From positions 1,082,691-1,146,690 of the forward strand of contig NZ_FNWL01000002.1 of the NCBI RefSeq assembly GCF_900108095.1: a stretch of DNA of 64,000 bases, read 5' to 3'. Both the position numbers and the translations under genes were made by a program. This document shows, one piece after another, positions 52,306 to 61,395 of this stretch (positions are counted from its first letter, which is position 1; every line of letters starts with the position of its first letter). The DNA is from Natronorubrum sediminis. Lineage in GTDB: Archaea; Halobacteriota; Halobacteria; Halobacteriales; Natrialbaceae. The notes under the pieces are model-generated. The model worked only from the letters and a program-made list of their open reading frames with translations, did no database searches and was not told where the DNA came from.

Positions 52306-55302
52306 ATGTCACGGGCATCACTAGACCTCGATCGGCGAGGCTTCCTTAAAGCCGGCGTCGGTGGAAGCCTTGCAGCGGCGGTCGGGGGACGAACCCTGTT
52401 GCAGCGAGACAGTGAAGACGGTGAACCGCTCGACCCAGACGCAGCGGACGAACTGGTGAAGACGGTCTGTACGCACTGTTCGGTCGGCTGTGGTGTACAC
52501 ATGGCCGTCGAAGACGACGCCGTCATCGGACAGGAAACCTGGGACGACAATCCGGTCAATCAGGGCGGTCTCTGTTCGAAAGGGGCGTCACTAACCCAGT
52601 CCGTCAACTCCGAACAGCGCCTGAAGGAGCCGCTGAAACTCGAGGACGGCGAGTGGGTGCAGATGGATTGGGACGAGATTCTGCCGGAGATTACCGAACG
52701 CCTCAACGACATTCGAGAGGACGTCGGTCCCCACGGCACGATGTGGGTCGGCTCCGCGAAACATTCGAACGAAGCGGCGTACCTCATCCGAAAGCTCTCG
52801 GCGCTCTACGGCACGAACAACATCGACCATCAGGCGCGAATCTGTCACTCGACGACCGTCGAGGGCATCGCGAACACCTGGGGCGTCGGTGCGATGACGA
52901 ACAACTCGAACGATATGGCGAACGTCGATGTCAACCTGATCATCGGCCACAATCCCCTCGAGAGCCACCCCGTCGCCTGGCAGTACTTCCAGGACGCACA
53001 GGAAAACGGCGGGAAACACATCGTCGCCGAGCCACGATACACGAAGACGGCGGCGGCCTCGGACGACTACTTCCACTTCCGTTCGGGAACCGACGTCGCG
53101 TTCATCTACGGTCTCATCTACCACATCGTCAACAATCTCGAGGCACACGACGAGGAGTTCATCGAGAGTCGCGTCATGGTCGAGACGTGGGAAGAGTTCC
53201 GCGACGACGTGTTGCCGGAGTACGACCTCGAGACGGTCTCCGACATCTGTGGAACGCCAGTCTCGGACCTCGAGGAACTCGCGGAGGAACTCGCCGACGC
53301 CGACGTGAGTTGCGTCGAGTGGGCGATGGGTGGCACCCAGCACAACAACGCGACGGGCAACGTTCGAGCGTACGCGATGTTGAACCTCGCACTGGGCCAC
53401 TCCGCACAATCCGCGGGTGGCACGCCGATTTTCCGCGGCCACGACAACGTACAGGGTGCGACCGACCTCGGCGTCGACGCCGGGAACACGCCCGGGTACT
53501 ACGGACTCGACCAAGGGGCGTGGGAGCACTGGGCTAACGTCTGGGACCAGACGGAGAGCACCTCGGGCGACCTCACGTACGACGAACTGGCAGATCGGTA
53601 CCACGATACGGAGCTGATGGAGAAAAACGGCTTCACCGTCGCCCGCTGGTACGAAGGCGTCCTCGACGACGAGTGGGAAATTTACCAGCCCGATCCGTTG
53701 CAGGCAGCCGTCTTCTGGGGCCACGGACTCGCCTCCCTGACGGAGTACAAGAAGGTCAGAGAAGCCGTCAACGAACTCGACTTCATCGTCAACATCGACG
53801 TCTTCCCGAACCAGGTCGCCGAACTCGCCGATAGCGACACGGACGTCTACATGCTGCCGGCCGCGACGAACATCGAGGAAGCCGGCAGCGTCGTGAACAC
53901 GGGACGACAACTCCAGTGGCGCTCGAAAGCGATCGAGCCCCGACACAACTCCAAAGCCGACTGGGAGTTGCTCTGTGAGTTCGCCGACCACCTCGGTTTC
54001 GGCGAACACTTCGACTACGACGAGGTCGAAGACGTTACCCGCGAGATCAACTTCGGCGTCCGTTCGGTCGGCTACATCGGCCAGACGCCCGAACGTCTCA
54101 AGGCCCACCAACAGAATGCAGACCTCTTCGATCCGGAAGACCTGCGGGCCGATTTCGACGAACTCGACGTCGACGAAGACGACGTCGACGGCGTCCAGGA
54201 CGGCGACGTCTACGGACTGCCGTGGCCGTGTTGGCACGACGAACACCCCGGAACACCGATTCTCTACGACTCCTCGCTACACCCCTCCGACGGTGGGATG
54301 GACTTCCGATCCAACTGGTGGGACGACGCCGTAGACGAAGACGACCCGGAGATCCCGCCGGAAGACCACCTCCGCGATCCGTTCACGCCGGAGTGGTCCG
54401 ATCAGGAACTCGAGGGCGTCCCACAGTACCCGCTTTTCACCACGGTACTGCCGGACCCCGAGAATCCATCGGAAGCAACGATTCCGATCGAAGGCGCGTT
54501 CGACGAGGAGACGTCCGTCGCGGACGTCGCCCAACAACTCGACGAGGAAGGCTACGACGTCGACCTCGAGCGCTACGAGGAGTTCGACAACCCACAGCCC
54601 GACGCGCCGTGGGGTCGCGGTCGAGCCCGGATGAAAGCCTGGAACCTCACCGACGAGATTCCGGTCCACCGCGAACCCGCGGTCACGCCACGACCGGATC
54701 TCGTCGACGAGTACCCGTGTAACGACCGAACCGAAGACCACTGGCGCGTCGAACTCGACAACGCACAGGTTCAACAAGACAACATCGACGCCGTCGACGA
54801 CCACGACCTCGTCCTCACGTCCGGACGACAGGTCGAGCACAAGGGTGCCGGGGCAGTCACCCGGAGCACGCAGGGAACCGCCTCGCGCGCGCCGATGATG
54901 TACCTCGAGATCCACCCGGAGGTCGCCGAGGAGCAACTCGACGGCGTCGAGGAGGGCGAGTGGATCGTCGTCGAGACGCCACACGCCGAGATGGTCGTGC
55001 AGGCGCGGCCAACCGAACGAGTCGCAACGGATCACGCCTTCGCGCCGTACCACTGGAGTGGGATCCTCGAGGGCGAGAAGATGACGGATCGGTTCGGCGG
55101 CGAGATGGAGGGACTCGAGCCGCTGGTGATCGGCGAGTCGATCAACGCTGGGACGGCCCCAGCGTACGATCGCGAGACCCAGATGCAAGAGTCGAAGGTG
55201 ACGCTGTGTAGCGTCCGACTGGCCGAGGACGACGAGGTTCCGGACCTCTCACAGCGCCAACTCGACTGGCAGGAACAGCGAATCAATCGACACAAGCGAT
55301 AG
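52306..55302 (+). CDS. formate dehydrogenase-like molybdopterin catalytic subunit, Tat-exported
   Basis: The 998-residue protein has a twin-arginine signal (DRRGFLKAGVGG, RR at 10-11). The 4Fe-4S site uses C55, C58, C62 and C90, and the active-site pair C180-H181 lies in DHQARICHS. In formate dehydrogenases this is Sec/Cys-His, so a Cys-ligated Mo or W enzyme is likely. Bis-MGD binding segments (IIGHNPLESHPVAW and AEPRYT) and a C-terminal beta domain follow. An acidic insert around 640-760 lengthens it. Formate oxidation outside the membrane is probable; another substrate is possible. Confidence 0.85.
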   Translation: MSRASLDLDRRGFLKAGVGGSLAAAVGGRTLLQRDSEDGEPLDPDAADELVKTVCTHCSVGCGVHMAVEDDAVIGQETWDDNPVNQGGLCSKGASLTQSVNSEQRLKEPLKLEDGEWVQMDWDEILPEITERLNDIREDVGPHGTMWVGSAKHSNEAAYLIRKLSALYGTNNIDHQARICHSTTVEGIANTWGVGAMTNNSNDMANVDVNLIIGHNPLESHPVAWQYFQDAQENGGKHIVAEPRYTKTAAASDDYFHFRSGTDVAFIYGLIYHIVNNLEAHDEEFIESRVMVETWEEFRDDVLPEYDLETVSDICGTPVSDLEELAEELADADVSCVEWAMGGTQHNNATGNVRAYAMLNLALGHSAQSAGGTPIFRGHDNVQGATDLGVDAGNTPGYYGLDQGAWEHWANVWDQTESTSGDLTYDELADRYHDTELMEKNGFTVARWYEGVLDDEWEIYQPDPLQAAVFWGHGLASLTEYKKVREAVNELDFIVNIDVFPNQVAELADSDTDVYMLPAATNIEEAGSVVNTGRQLQWRSKAIEPRHNSKADWELLCEFADHLGFGEHFDYDEVEDVTREINFGVRSVGYIGQTPERLKAHQQNADLFDPEDLRADFDELDVDEDDVDGVQDGDVYGLPWPCWHDEHPGTPILYDSSLHPSDGGMDFRSNWWDDAVDEDDPEIPPEDHLRDPFTPEWSDQELEGVPQYPLFTTVLPDPENPSEATIPIEGAFDEETSVADVAQQLDEEGYDVDLERYEEFDNPQPDAPWGRGRARMKAWNLTDEIPVHREPAVTPRPDLVDEYPCNDRTEDHWRVELDNAQVQQDNIDAVDDHDLVLTSGRQVEHKGAGAVTRSTQGTASRAPMMYLEIHPEVAEEQLDGVEEGEWIVVETPHAEMVVQARPTERVATDHAFAPYHWSGILEGEKMTDRFGGEMEGLEPLVIGESINAGTAPAYDRETQMQESKVTLCSVRLAEDDEVPDLSQRQLDWQEQRINRHKR

Positions 55303-55312
55303 GTGAACGAAA

Positions 55313-55915
55313 ATGAGCACACAAGATTCCAACGGTGGACCGGCACGAGTCATTCCCAACTGGGAGTCCTGTATCGACTGTGGGGCGTGTGAGGTCGCGT
55401 GTCAGCGGACGTGGGACCTCCCGCCAGAGTCAGATCGAATACAGGTCGTTGCCATCGAGCACGGGACGGACAACGAGACGAACAAGCCGATGCAGTGTTA
55501 CAACTGCGCGGAAGCGCCCTGTATCGACGTCTGTCCGACGGAGGCGCTTCACTACACGGACAACGGCAGCGTCCGCGTCAGCGGCGACAAGTGTATCGGC
55601 TGTCACTACTGTGGCGTCGGCTGTCCATTCGGCGCACCGCAGTTCCCCGACGGCGAGGTTCCAGAAGCACAGGAATCCGAACCGCTGGGGGCCCGCGGAA
55701 ACGGTCTGATGGACAAGTGTACGACCTGCGAACCGCGCCAGGAGAACGACCTCGAGCCGGCGTGTTCCTCCGAGTGTCCGACGGACGCCTTGCTGTTTGG
55801 CACGCCAGAGGAGCTCTCCGAAAAGCTCGACGAAGACGGCGTCTCGACGCCGTTCAACGAAGAGTCCGCACAGATCATCTTCGGCGATGACGCGGACGAG
55901 GTTATGGGGGACTAG
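55313..55915 (+). CDS. four-cluster ferredoxin-type electron transfer subunit
   Basis: The 200-residue protein has four cysteine groups for 4Fe-4S clusters: CIDCGACEVAC, CYNCAEAPC with CP, CIGCHYCGVGCPF, and CTTC with CSSEC. This is the DmsB/NrfC/FdhB type. It lacks its own signal peptide and would travel with the catalytic subunit by the Tat route. Spacing of 10 bp to the catalytic gene and 7 bp to the membrane gene shows one operon. A GGTGA-like ribosome site precedes the ATG. Confidence 0.92.
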   Translation: MSTQDSNGGPARVIPNWESCIDCGACEVACQRTWDLPPESDRIQVVAIEHGTDNETNKPMQCYNCAEAPCIDVCPTEALHYTDNGSVRVSGDKCIGCHYCGVGCPFGAPQFPDGEVPEAQESEPLGARGNGLMDKCTTCEPRQENDLEPACSSECPTDALLFGTPEELSEKLDEDGVSTPFNEESAQIIFGDDADEVMGD

Positions 55916-55922
55916 ATCACCG

Positions 55923-57044
55923 ATGCCAACTGAAGTCACGTACGGTCTACCGTACGACCAATGGAACTGGCGTATCGGCGTCTACATCGCCATGATCGGG
56001 ATCGCGGGCGGTGCCTACCTGACCGGGTACATTGCCGACTTGCTCGCCGAAAAACGCGACTCGAGACAGTACGGACAGGTCGCCAAGTTCGGCTACCTCG
56101 TCGGGTTGGGTGGGTTGGCCATCGGGCCGCCGGTCTTGCTTTCACACCTCGCGGCACCGTTCCGTGCCATGATGATCCCGCTGACGATGACGAATCTGGG
56201 CTCGTGGATGTCCATCGGCGCGTACATGCTGATGGGCTTCGGTCTGGGGACTTCGGTAATGTTCCTCTGGCTCGCGTTCGGGACGAACCGACCACACGCC
56301 CGAACGCTGGGCTCGAGTAACGAGGTTGCAGCCGACGGCGGCGAAGACGTCGCAGCCGACGGTGGCCCGGCCAAAGCCGCAACCAGCGACGAAACGGCTG
56401 GTGGCTTCCGCGGCGCTGCGAACAAGGTCGGCCTCATGAACCTCCTCGACAGTATCGCGGACTACACCCGTCCGTCCCGGCGAAACCGACTCGTCGTCGG
56501 TGCCCTCTTCGGGATCTTCGCGGCCGGCGTGTTGGTCTACTCCGCGATGGCCTACGGCTCCGGTTCGACCGAACGGGTCGCACTCTGGGACCCGACGTTC
56601 TTGCTCCCAGTGCAGATCCTCACCGGCCTCGGTGCCGGACTCACCGTCGCAGTCGGCCTCGCCGCGCTCGCGGAGCGTGACGTCAGTCGACCGATCCAGA
56701 ACTGTTCGCTCGGCGCAGCCGGCTTGCTCGCAGGCGGACTCGTCGCGGTTGCCGCGACGCTGTTCCTCTTGCCCGAGCAGATTCCGGCAGCCCAACCAGC
56801 AGTCGACAACCTGACGTCGGCCTACGCACTCGAGTTCGTCGGCATCGCGCTCGTCGGCGGCCTGATCGTCCCGATCGCGCTCTCGATCGCTGGGACACTC
56901 GGCGTACGTCGTGACGCGCTCTCTGACTCCGGTGCCGTCGGAGCCTACGTCGCCGCGGCCGCGCTGGTCGTCGCCGGCAAACTCGCGCTCGCGCTCAGCT
57001 ACCTCATGGCCGCCGAGTTCACGCCGATGCCACTCCCAGTATAG
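55923..57044 (+). CDS. NrfD-type membrane anchor subunit
   Basis: The 373-residue protein has about eight to nine hydrophobic helices with the NrfD-like IGVYIAMIGIAGGAYLTG near the start and a Gly/Asp-rich cytoplasmic loop around 130-165. It should anchor the formate dehydrogenase-like complex and hand electrons to menaquinone. No haem-ligand pattern of the FdnI cytochrome type is seen. The start at 55923 gives the expected polar N-terminus MPTEVTYGLP. Confidence 0.88.
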   Translation: MPTEVTYGLPYDQWNWRIGVYIAMIGIAGGAYLTGYIADLLAEKRDSRQYGQVAKFGYLVGLGGLAIGPPVLLSHLAAPFRAMMIPLTMTNLGSWMSIGAYMLMGFGLGTSVMFLWLAFGTNRPHARTLGSSNEVAADGGEDVAADGGPAKAATSDETAGGFRGAANKVGLMNLLDSIADYTRPSRRNRLVVGALFGIFAAGVLVYSAMAYGSGSTERVALWDPTFLLPVQILTGLGAGLTVAVGLAALAERDVSRPIQNCSLGAAGLLAGGLVAVAATLFLLPEQIPAAQPAVDNLTSAYALEFVGIALVGGLIVPIALSIAGTLGVRRDALSDSGAVGAYVAAAALVVAGKLALALSYLMAAEFTPMPLPV

Positions 57045-57096
57045 ACCGGTCGATTTCCGAACCAACTGATTTCCCTTCCGAAGACGATACCTACCG

Positions 57097-57765
57097 ATGA
57101 CACAGCCGAGCAACACGACTGGCGAACTCGCGGAACTCTACGCGTTCGTCTCGAGCGTACTCGCAGATCCGCCCGACGAGATCGCCGTCGAACGACTTTC
57201 GACAGAACAGTTTCCCGCAGAGGCCTCCCCGCAGTCACTCGAGAATGGGTTCCGACTGCTCCGCCAGTGGCAAGCCGACGTGGACGAGCCAAGCAAGATA
57301 GCCGACGAACTCAAACGAACACACACGAAGCTCTTCGTCGGTCCGCGACCCAGGCTCCAGATTTACGAGTCCTGGTACGCAGACGACTACCTCGGCCAGC
57401 CCCTCGCGGCCGTCAAGAGCTCCTACCGAGATCTGAACATCCACCCGACGGAGGACCTCAAGGAAGAAGCAGACCACGCCGCCGTCGAGTTAGCTGCCCT
57501 TCAGACGCTCGCTCGAGACGGCGACGACGAGCACCGACGCGCGTTCCTCATGGCCCACGGCTGGTGGCTGACGGACCTCGCGACGGATCTCCAGGAGATG
57601 GTCGACGACACGTTCTACGAGGCCATTGGCTGGCTCGTCGAGGGCATCGTCGACCTCGACTGTTACCTGCTCAGTCTCGATCCGAACGACCTCGAGCGCG
57701 GGTACGACGATAGTCCGTACACGCCGATCGAGCCGTCGTTCAAAGCGCCGTTCGAAGATCAGTAA
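57097..57765 (+). CDS. TorD/DmsD-family maturation chaperone
   Basis: The 222-residue, all-helical protein matches TorD-type chaperones with THTKLFVGPRPRL followed by YESWYADDYLG (around 80-105), and later LMAHGWWLTDLA. These bind the Tat signal of a molybdoenzyme and help cofactor insertion before export. Its place 52 bp after the NrfD gene makes the catalytic subunit at 52306 the likely client. No sulfurtransferase FdhD gene is in the window. Confidence 0.92.
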   Translation: MTQPSNTTGELAELYAFVSSVLADPPDEIAVERLSTEQFPAEASPQSLENGFRLLRQWQADVDEPSKIADELKRTHTKLFVGPRPRLQIYESWYADDYLGQPLAAVKSSYRDLNIHPTEDLKEEADHAAVELAALQTLARDGDDEHRRAFLMAHGWWLTDLATDLQEMVDDTFYEAIGWLVEGIVDLDCYLLSLDPNDLERGYDDSPYTPIEPSFKAPFEDQ

Positions 57766-58327
57766 CGTCGGTGAAGCCGCGTTCGGAATCGCGTTTTTCG
57801 TTTTTGCCGCGAGAGAATCGTTCCGTCTCCACCGAACTCGAGTTTCGGAACAAGAGCACTCGTCGCAGAGCGTTCTCGGTCGTCGAGTCGGTGACGGTCA
57901 GTCGTCACATTTGTGGCCCCTCCGCTCACGCGAAACGAGATGGTCTCGACAATCTCACTATCCCGGGACACCGTTTCTCGGTAGTGGCCCTAGCACACTC
58001 GGATTCGGCTGACTGAGAAGCGAGAGTCTGGAACGAAACCCGTCGGTGGGGTCGCTCAGCACAGCAATCGCTGGACAGGGTGGTGATGGGACGGCCCGCC
58101 TTAGGTGACCGAGCGAAAGTGATTCGACAGCGGTCGTATTCCGCTATTTCGGCTGTCCCTGGAGCCCCAATATCCACTTTCGCTCTACTCATGGCTCGGG
58201 TTCATACCCTCGAGAATCCTCTAGATAGCGAGGCGAACGAGATGAGCAACCACCCTCAAACAGAGACGACTGCACTCCGTTCCTCCGAACGCGATCGACT
58301 ACGAGTTTCGGTTCTTCGGGTGAGAAC
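57766..58327. other. 562-bp intergenic region
   Basis: No gene with haloarchaeal bias is seen. The left end has T-runs that may terminate the operon. On the right a tiny frame (58242-58331, 29 residues, [12 protein letters not shown] at its start) ends in an ATGA overlap with the ABC gene and could be a coupled leader peptide. Support for that is weak. Confidence 0.45.
57794..57805 (+). terminator. T-runs ending the formate dehydrogenase-like operon
   Basis: TTTTTCGTTTTT lies about 28 bp after the chaperone gene stop, the typical oligo-T terminator of archaea. Confidence 0.5.
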
Positions 58328-59482
58328 ATGACGGAACGCGAATCGACGGGAAACAGCGCTGATCTCACAGAAGCCTCGAGTTCCGCAGAGACGGGACCGG
58401 CCAACACGAGTCGGAACCAATCGTCGGCGAGGGCCCGCGAAGACCGGCCTCGAAATCGCTCCGCCGGTGAGAAGGCCGATGGTACCTTCGATAGCGAACC
58501 GACGGTCGAGAGCGTCCCATTGGCAATTGAGACCAGCGGTCTCCGCAAACACTTCGGCGAGACGAAAGCCGTCGACGGAATCGACCTGAGCGTTCCCGCC
58601 GGCAGAATTTACGGGCTTTTGGGACCGAATGGCGCGGGGAAGACGACCACGATCCGCATGCTCGCGACGTTGTTGCGCCCCGACGCCGGATCGGCGAGGG
58701 TACTCGGTCACGACGTCGTGAGCGACGCCGATTCAGTGCGATCCAGAGTGAGCCTGACCGGCCAGTTCGCGTCGGTGGACGAGGATCTCACTGGGAACGA
58801 GAACCTCCTCCTGTTGGCTCGGTTGTTGGGCTACTCGAGGTCGCGAGCCAAGGAACGAACTGCCGAACTGATCGACGCCTTCGGCCTGACCGAGGCGGCG
58901 ACGCGTCAGGTGAAAACGTACTCCGGCGGCATGCGACGACGACTCGACATCGCGGCGAGCATCGTCGTCACCCCGGATTTGCTCTTCCTCGACGAACCGA
59001 CGACCGGACTCGATCCCCGAAACCGAAATCAGGTCTGGGACATTATCCGAGCTCTCGTCAACAACGGGACGACGGTGCTCCTGACCACGCAGTACCTCGA
59101 CGAGGCCGACTACCTGGCGGATCGAATCGCCGTCATCGACGCCGGAAAGATCATCGCCGAGGGAACGCCGAGCGAACTCAAGTCCTCGGTCGGATCGGGC
59201 GTACTGAACGTCCGATTACGCGATTCTGAGCGAAGGGCGGACGCCAAACGGTTGCTCGCCGACGTACTCGAAACACCCATCGAACTCGAGTCCGATCCGG
59301 CGGCGCTGTCGGCGCGAATTTCCGACGCCGAAAACGCTGCGAACGCGTTCGCGGTACTCTCTCGATCCGGGATCGAGGTAACCGATTTCGCGCTCGGTCA
59401 GCCGAGTCTCGACGAGGTTTTCCTCGCACTGACCAATCGTCCGGCGACCGGCGAATCGACCGACGGAGGTAATTCTCGATGA
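58328..59482 (+). CDS. DrrA-like ABC transporter ATP-binding protein
   Basis: The 384-residue ATPase has Walker A GPNGAGKT (99-106), a [12 protein letters not shown] signature, [13 protein letters not shown] Walker B and a C-terminal domain ending LDEVFLALT, as in daunorubicin-type exporters. About 63 residues of polar, disordered sequence precede the ABC fold, longer than the family norm. It overlaps the permease gene by 4 nt. The pair should export a hydrophobic compound; the substrate is not defined. Confidence 0.9.
   Translation: MTERESTGNSADLTEASSSAETGPANTSRNQSSARAREDRPRNRSAGEKADGTFDSEPTVESVPLAIETSGLRKHFGETKAVDGIDLSVPAGRIYGLLGPNGAGKTTTIRMLATLLRPDAGSARVLGHDVVSDADSVRSRVSLTGQFASVDEDLTGNENLLLLARLLGYSRSRAKERTAELIDAFGLTEAATRQVKTYSGGMRRRLDIAASIVVTPDLLFLDEPTTGLDPRNRNQVWDIIRALVNNGTTVLLTTQYLDEADYLADRIAVIDAGKIIAEGTPSELKSSVGSGVLNVRLRDSERRADAKRLLADVLETPIELESDPAALSARISDAENAANAFAVLSRSGIEVTDFALGQPSLDEVFLALTNRPATGESTDGGNSR
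59465..59470 (+). promoter_or_regulatory. strong ribosome binding site of the permease gene
   Basis: GGAGGT lies 8 nt before the ATG at 59479, inside the end of the ATPase gene. This is one of the few clear Shine-Dalgarno sites in the window and fixes the internal-gene start. Confidence 0.6.
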
Positions 59483-60315
59483 CGACCTCGAGCGAGCCCG
59501 ACGAGGCGGACGTCGAGATGCTCCGATCGGCAGTGGCGACCGGTGAGCGGCCGGACGGACCGAACGCCGTCTCCTCGTCGCTCACGTTCGGCTGGCGGGC
59601 GTTGTTGAAGATCAAGCACGTCCCCGAACAGCTGTTCGACGTGACCGTCTTCCCGATCATGTTCCTGTTGATGTTCACGTACCTGTTCGGCGGGGCGCTC
59701 GCCGGTTCGACGGGCGCGTATCTGCAGGATCTCCTGCCGGGTATCCTCGCGATGACGGTCGTATTCATCACGATCTACACGGGCGTCACGCTGAACAACG
59801 ACATCGACAAGGGCGTCTTCGATCGGTTCCGGACGCTACCAATCTGGCAACCGTCGGTCATCGTCGGCGCGCTGCTCGGCGATGCGGTCCGGTATACGAT
59901 CGCGTCGACGCTCGTGATCGTCCTCGGTCTGGTACTCGGGTTCCGTCCGGAAGGCGGTGTAGTTGGAGTGCTGGCGGCGGTCACATTGTTGCTCGTCTTT
60001 TCCTTTAGCCTGTCGTGGATCTGGACCGCACTCGGGTTCGTCATGCGCTCGCCCGAGTCGCTCATGGGCGTGAGCATGATGATCCTGTTCCCGCTCACGT
60101 TCGTCAGCAACGTGTTCGTCGACCCCGAAACGATGCCAGGTTGGCTCGAGGCGTTCGTCGAAATCAACCCCGTCAGTCACCTCGTGACGGCGATGCGCGG
60201 GTTGATGCACGGCACTGCGACGGCCGGAGAGATCGGCATCGTGTTGGCCATGTCCGTCGTACTCGTCGTCGTCTTCGGCCCGATCACCATGTACCTCTTC
60301 CGAACGTCGACGTAA
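59479..60315 (+). CDS. ABC-2 type export permease, DrrB-like
   Basis: The 278-residue membrane protein has six helices after a polar N-terminal 40 residues. It carries the ABC-2 pattern [19 protein letters not shown] and, late, [19 protein letters not shown], typical of DrrB and other drug-export permeases. The start is set by a strong ribosome site and overlap with the ATPase gene. It likely forms a homodimer with two ATPase copies. Confidence 0.9.
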   Translation: MTTSSEPDEADVEMLRSAVATGERPDGPNAVSSSLTFGWRALLKIKHVPEQLFDVTVFPIMFLLMFTYLFGGALAGSTGAYLQDLLPGILAMTVVFITIYTGVTLNNDIDKGVFDRFRTLPIWQPSVIVGALLGDAVRYTIASTLVIVLGLVLGFRPEGGVVGVLAAVTLLLVFSFSLSWIWTALGFVMRSPESLMGVSMMILFPLTFVSNVFVDPETMPGWLEAFVEINPVSHLVTAMRGLMHGTATAGEIGIVLAMSVVLVVVFGPITMYLFRTST

Positions 60316-60414
60316 CTCCCCGCCGTCCGATCGTTTTCGGCGGCGCAGTTGTGATGGCGTCAGGAACTTTCGTCGGGGCGGATCGCTCCGTCTTCGGAAA
60401 GCGAGGGGTGTGAC

Positions 60415-61308
60415 TCACTCGAGCATGAATTCTTCCAAAAAGTCGTACACTCGAGTCATGTCGCTGTCGAAGCCTTTCTTCGTCTTCGCGTAGCCCGCGA
60501 GGTCGCGGGTGAGGTGACCGAGGAGCATCGGGACCTGTTGTTCGCCCGCGAATTCCGAGAGCAGCCGCATGTCCTTCTCCATGAGGCCGATTTTGAAGCC
60601 CATATCGTACTCGCCGGTGAGCACGTAGTTCGGAATCTTGTCCTGATTCGCGCTGTTTCTCCCGCTGGAGACGCTGAAGACGTCGACGAGCGTCTGTCTG
60701 TCGAGGCCCGCTGCGTCGCCGAGGATCACCGCCTCGGAGGTCGCCAGCAGCGCGATGTTCGAGAGGTAATTGTTGAGGAGTTTGACCGCGTGACCGTGGC
60801 CGACGCCGTCGCCGACGTGGAAGATGTCCGAGCCGATGACTTCGAAGAGCGGTTCACACGCCTCGAAGACCGCCTCGTCGCCGCCGACGATGATCGACAG
60901 CGTTCCGGCATTCGCACCGGAGGACCCGCCGCTGACGGGCGCACCCAACACGTCGATATCCCGGTCACTGAGTCGGTCTTCGATCGCTTCCGTCGTCCCC
61001 GGCGTCGAGGTGGTGAGATCGACGAGGATCGTCCCCTCCTCGAGGTCGGCTTCGATTTCCTCGACGACCGCGTCGACGTTGTCCGGACCCGGAAGCGAGA
61101 GGAAGACGACCTCCGCGCCCTCGACTGCGTCCGCGGTGGACGTCGCCGCCGTCGCGCCGGCGTCGGCGATTGCCTCGAGTGCGTCGTCGTCGAGGTCGTA
61201 CGCCGTTAGGTCGTGGCCCGCCGAAACCAGGTTTTTCGCCATCGGTCCGCCCATCGAGCCGAGTCCGATGAATCCAAGAGAAGACACATCCGTGTATCTC
61301 GCGACCAT
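60415..61308 (-). CDS. beta-hydroxyacid dehydrogenase, 3-hydroxyisobutyrate dehydrogenase family
   Basis: The 297-residue enzyme has the N-terminal NAD(P) loop GFIGLGSMGGPMAKNL, the substrate segment DAPVSGGSSGANAGTL-like (here GAPVSGG) and the catalytic lysine in GHAVKLLNNYL. Family members oxidise 3-hydroxyisobutyrate or reduce tartronate semialdehyde or succinic semialdehyde; the exact substrate is open. A GTG at 61287 would start closer to the usual family N-terminus and is a good alternative to the ATG at 61308. Confidence 0.85.
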   Translation of the reverse strand: MVARYTDVSSLGFIGLGSMGGPMAKNLVSAGHDLTAYDLDDDALEAIADAGATAATSTADAVEGAEVVFLSLPGPDNVDAVVEEIEADLEEGTILVDLTTSTPGTTEAIEDRLSDRDIDVLGAPVSGGSSGANAGTLSIIVGGDEAVFEACEPLFEVIGSDIFHVGDGVGHGHAVKLLNNYLSNIALLATSEAVILGDAAGLDRQTLVDVFSVSSGRNSANQDKIPNYVLTGEYDMGFKIGLMEKDMRLLSEFAGEQQVPMLLGHLTRDLAGYAKTKKGFDSDMTRVYDFLEEFMLE

Positions 61309-61395
61309 CGCAAAACTGTTTGGGACGGGAGTCTGTCGATCGGTTCGCTCGACGAGCAGCGCTCGGATCGACTGAAAGGGATGTGGTTTCGAGGG

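Noticed and set aside
57771-58016. 81-codon plus-strand frame after the TorD-like gene
   Set aside because: Its composition is rich in Arg, Ser and Phe and not acidic. T-runs at its start suggest an untranslated, terminated region.
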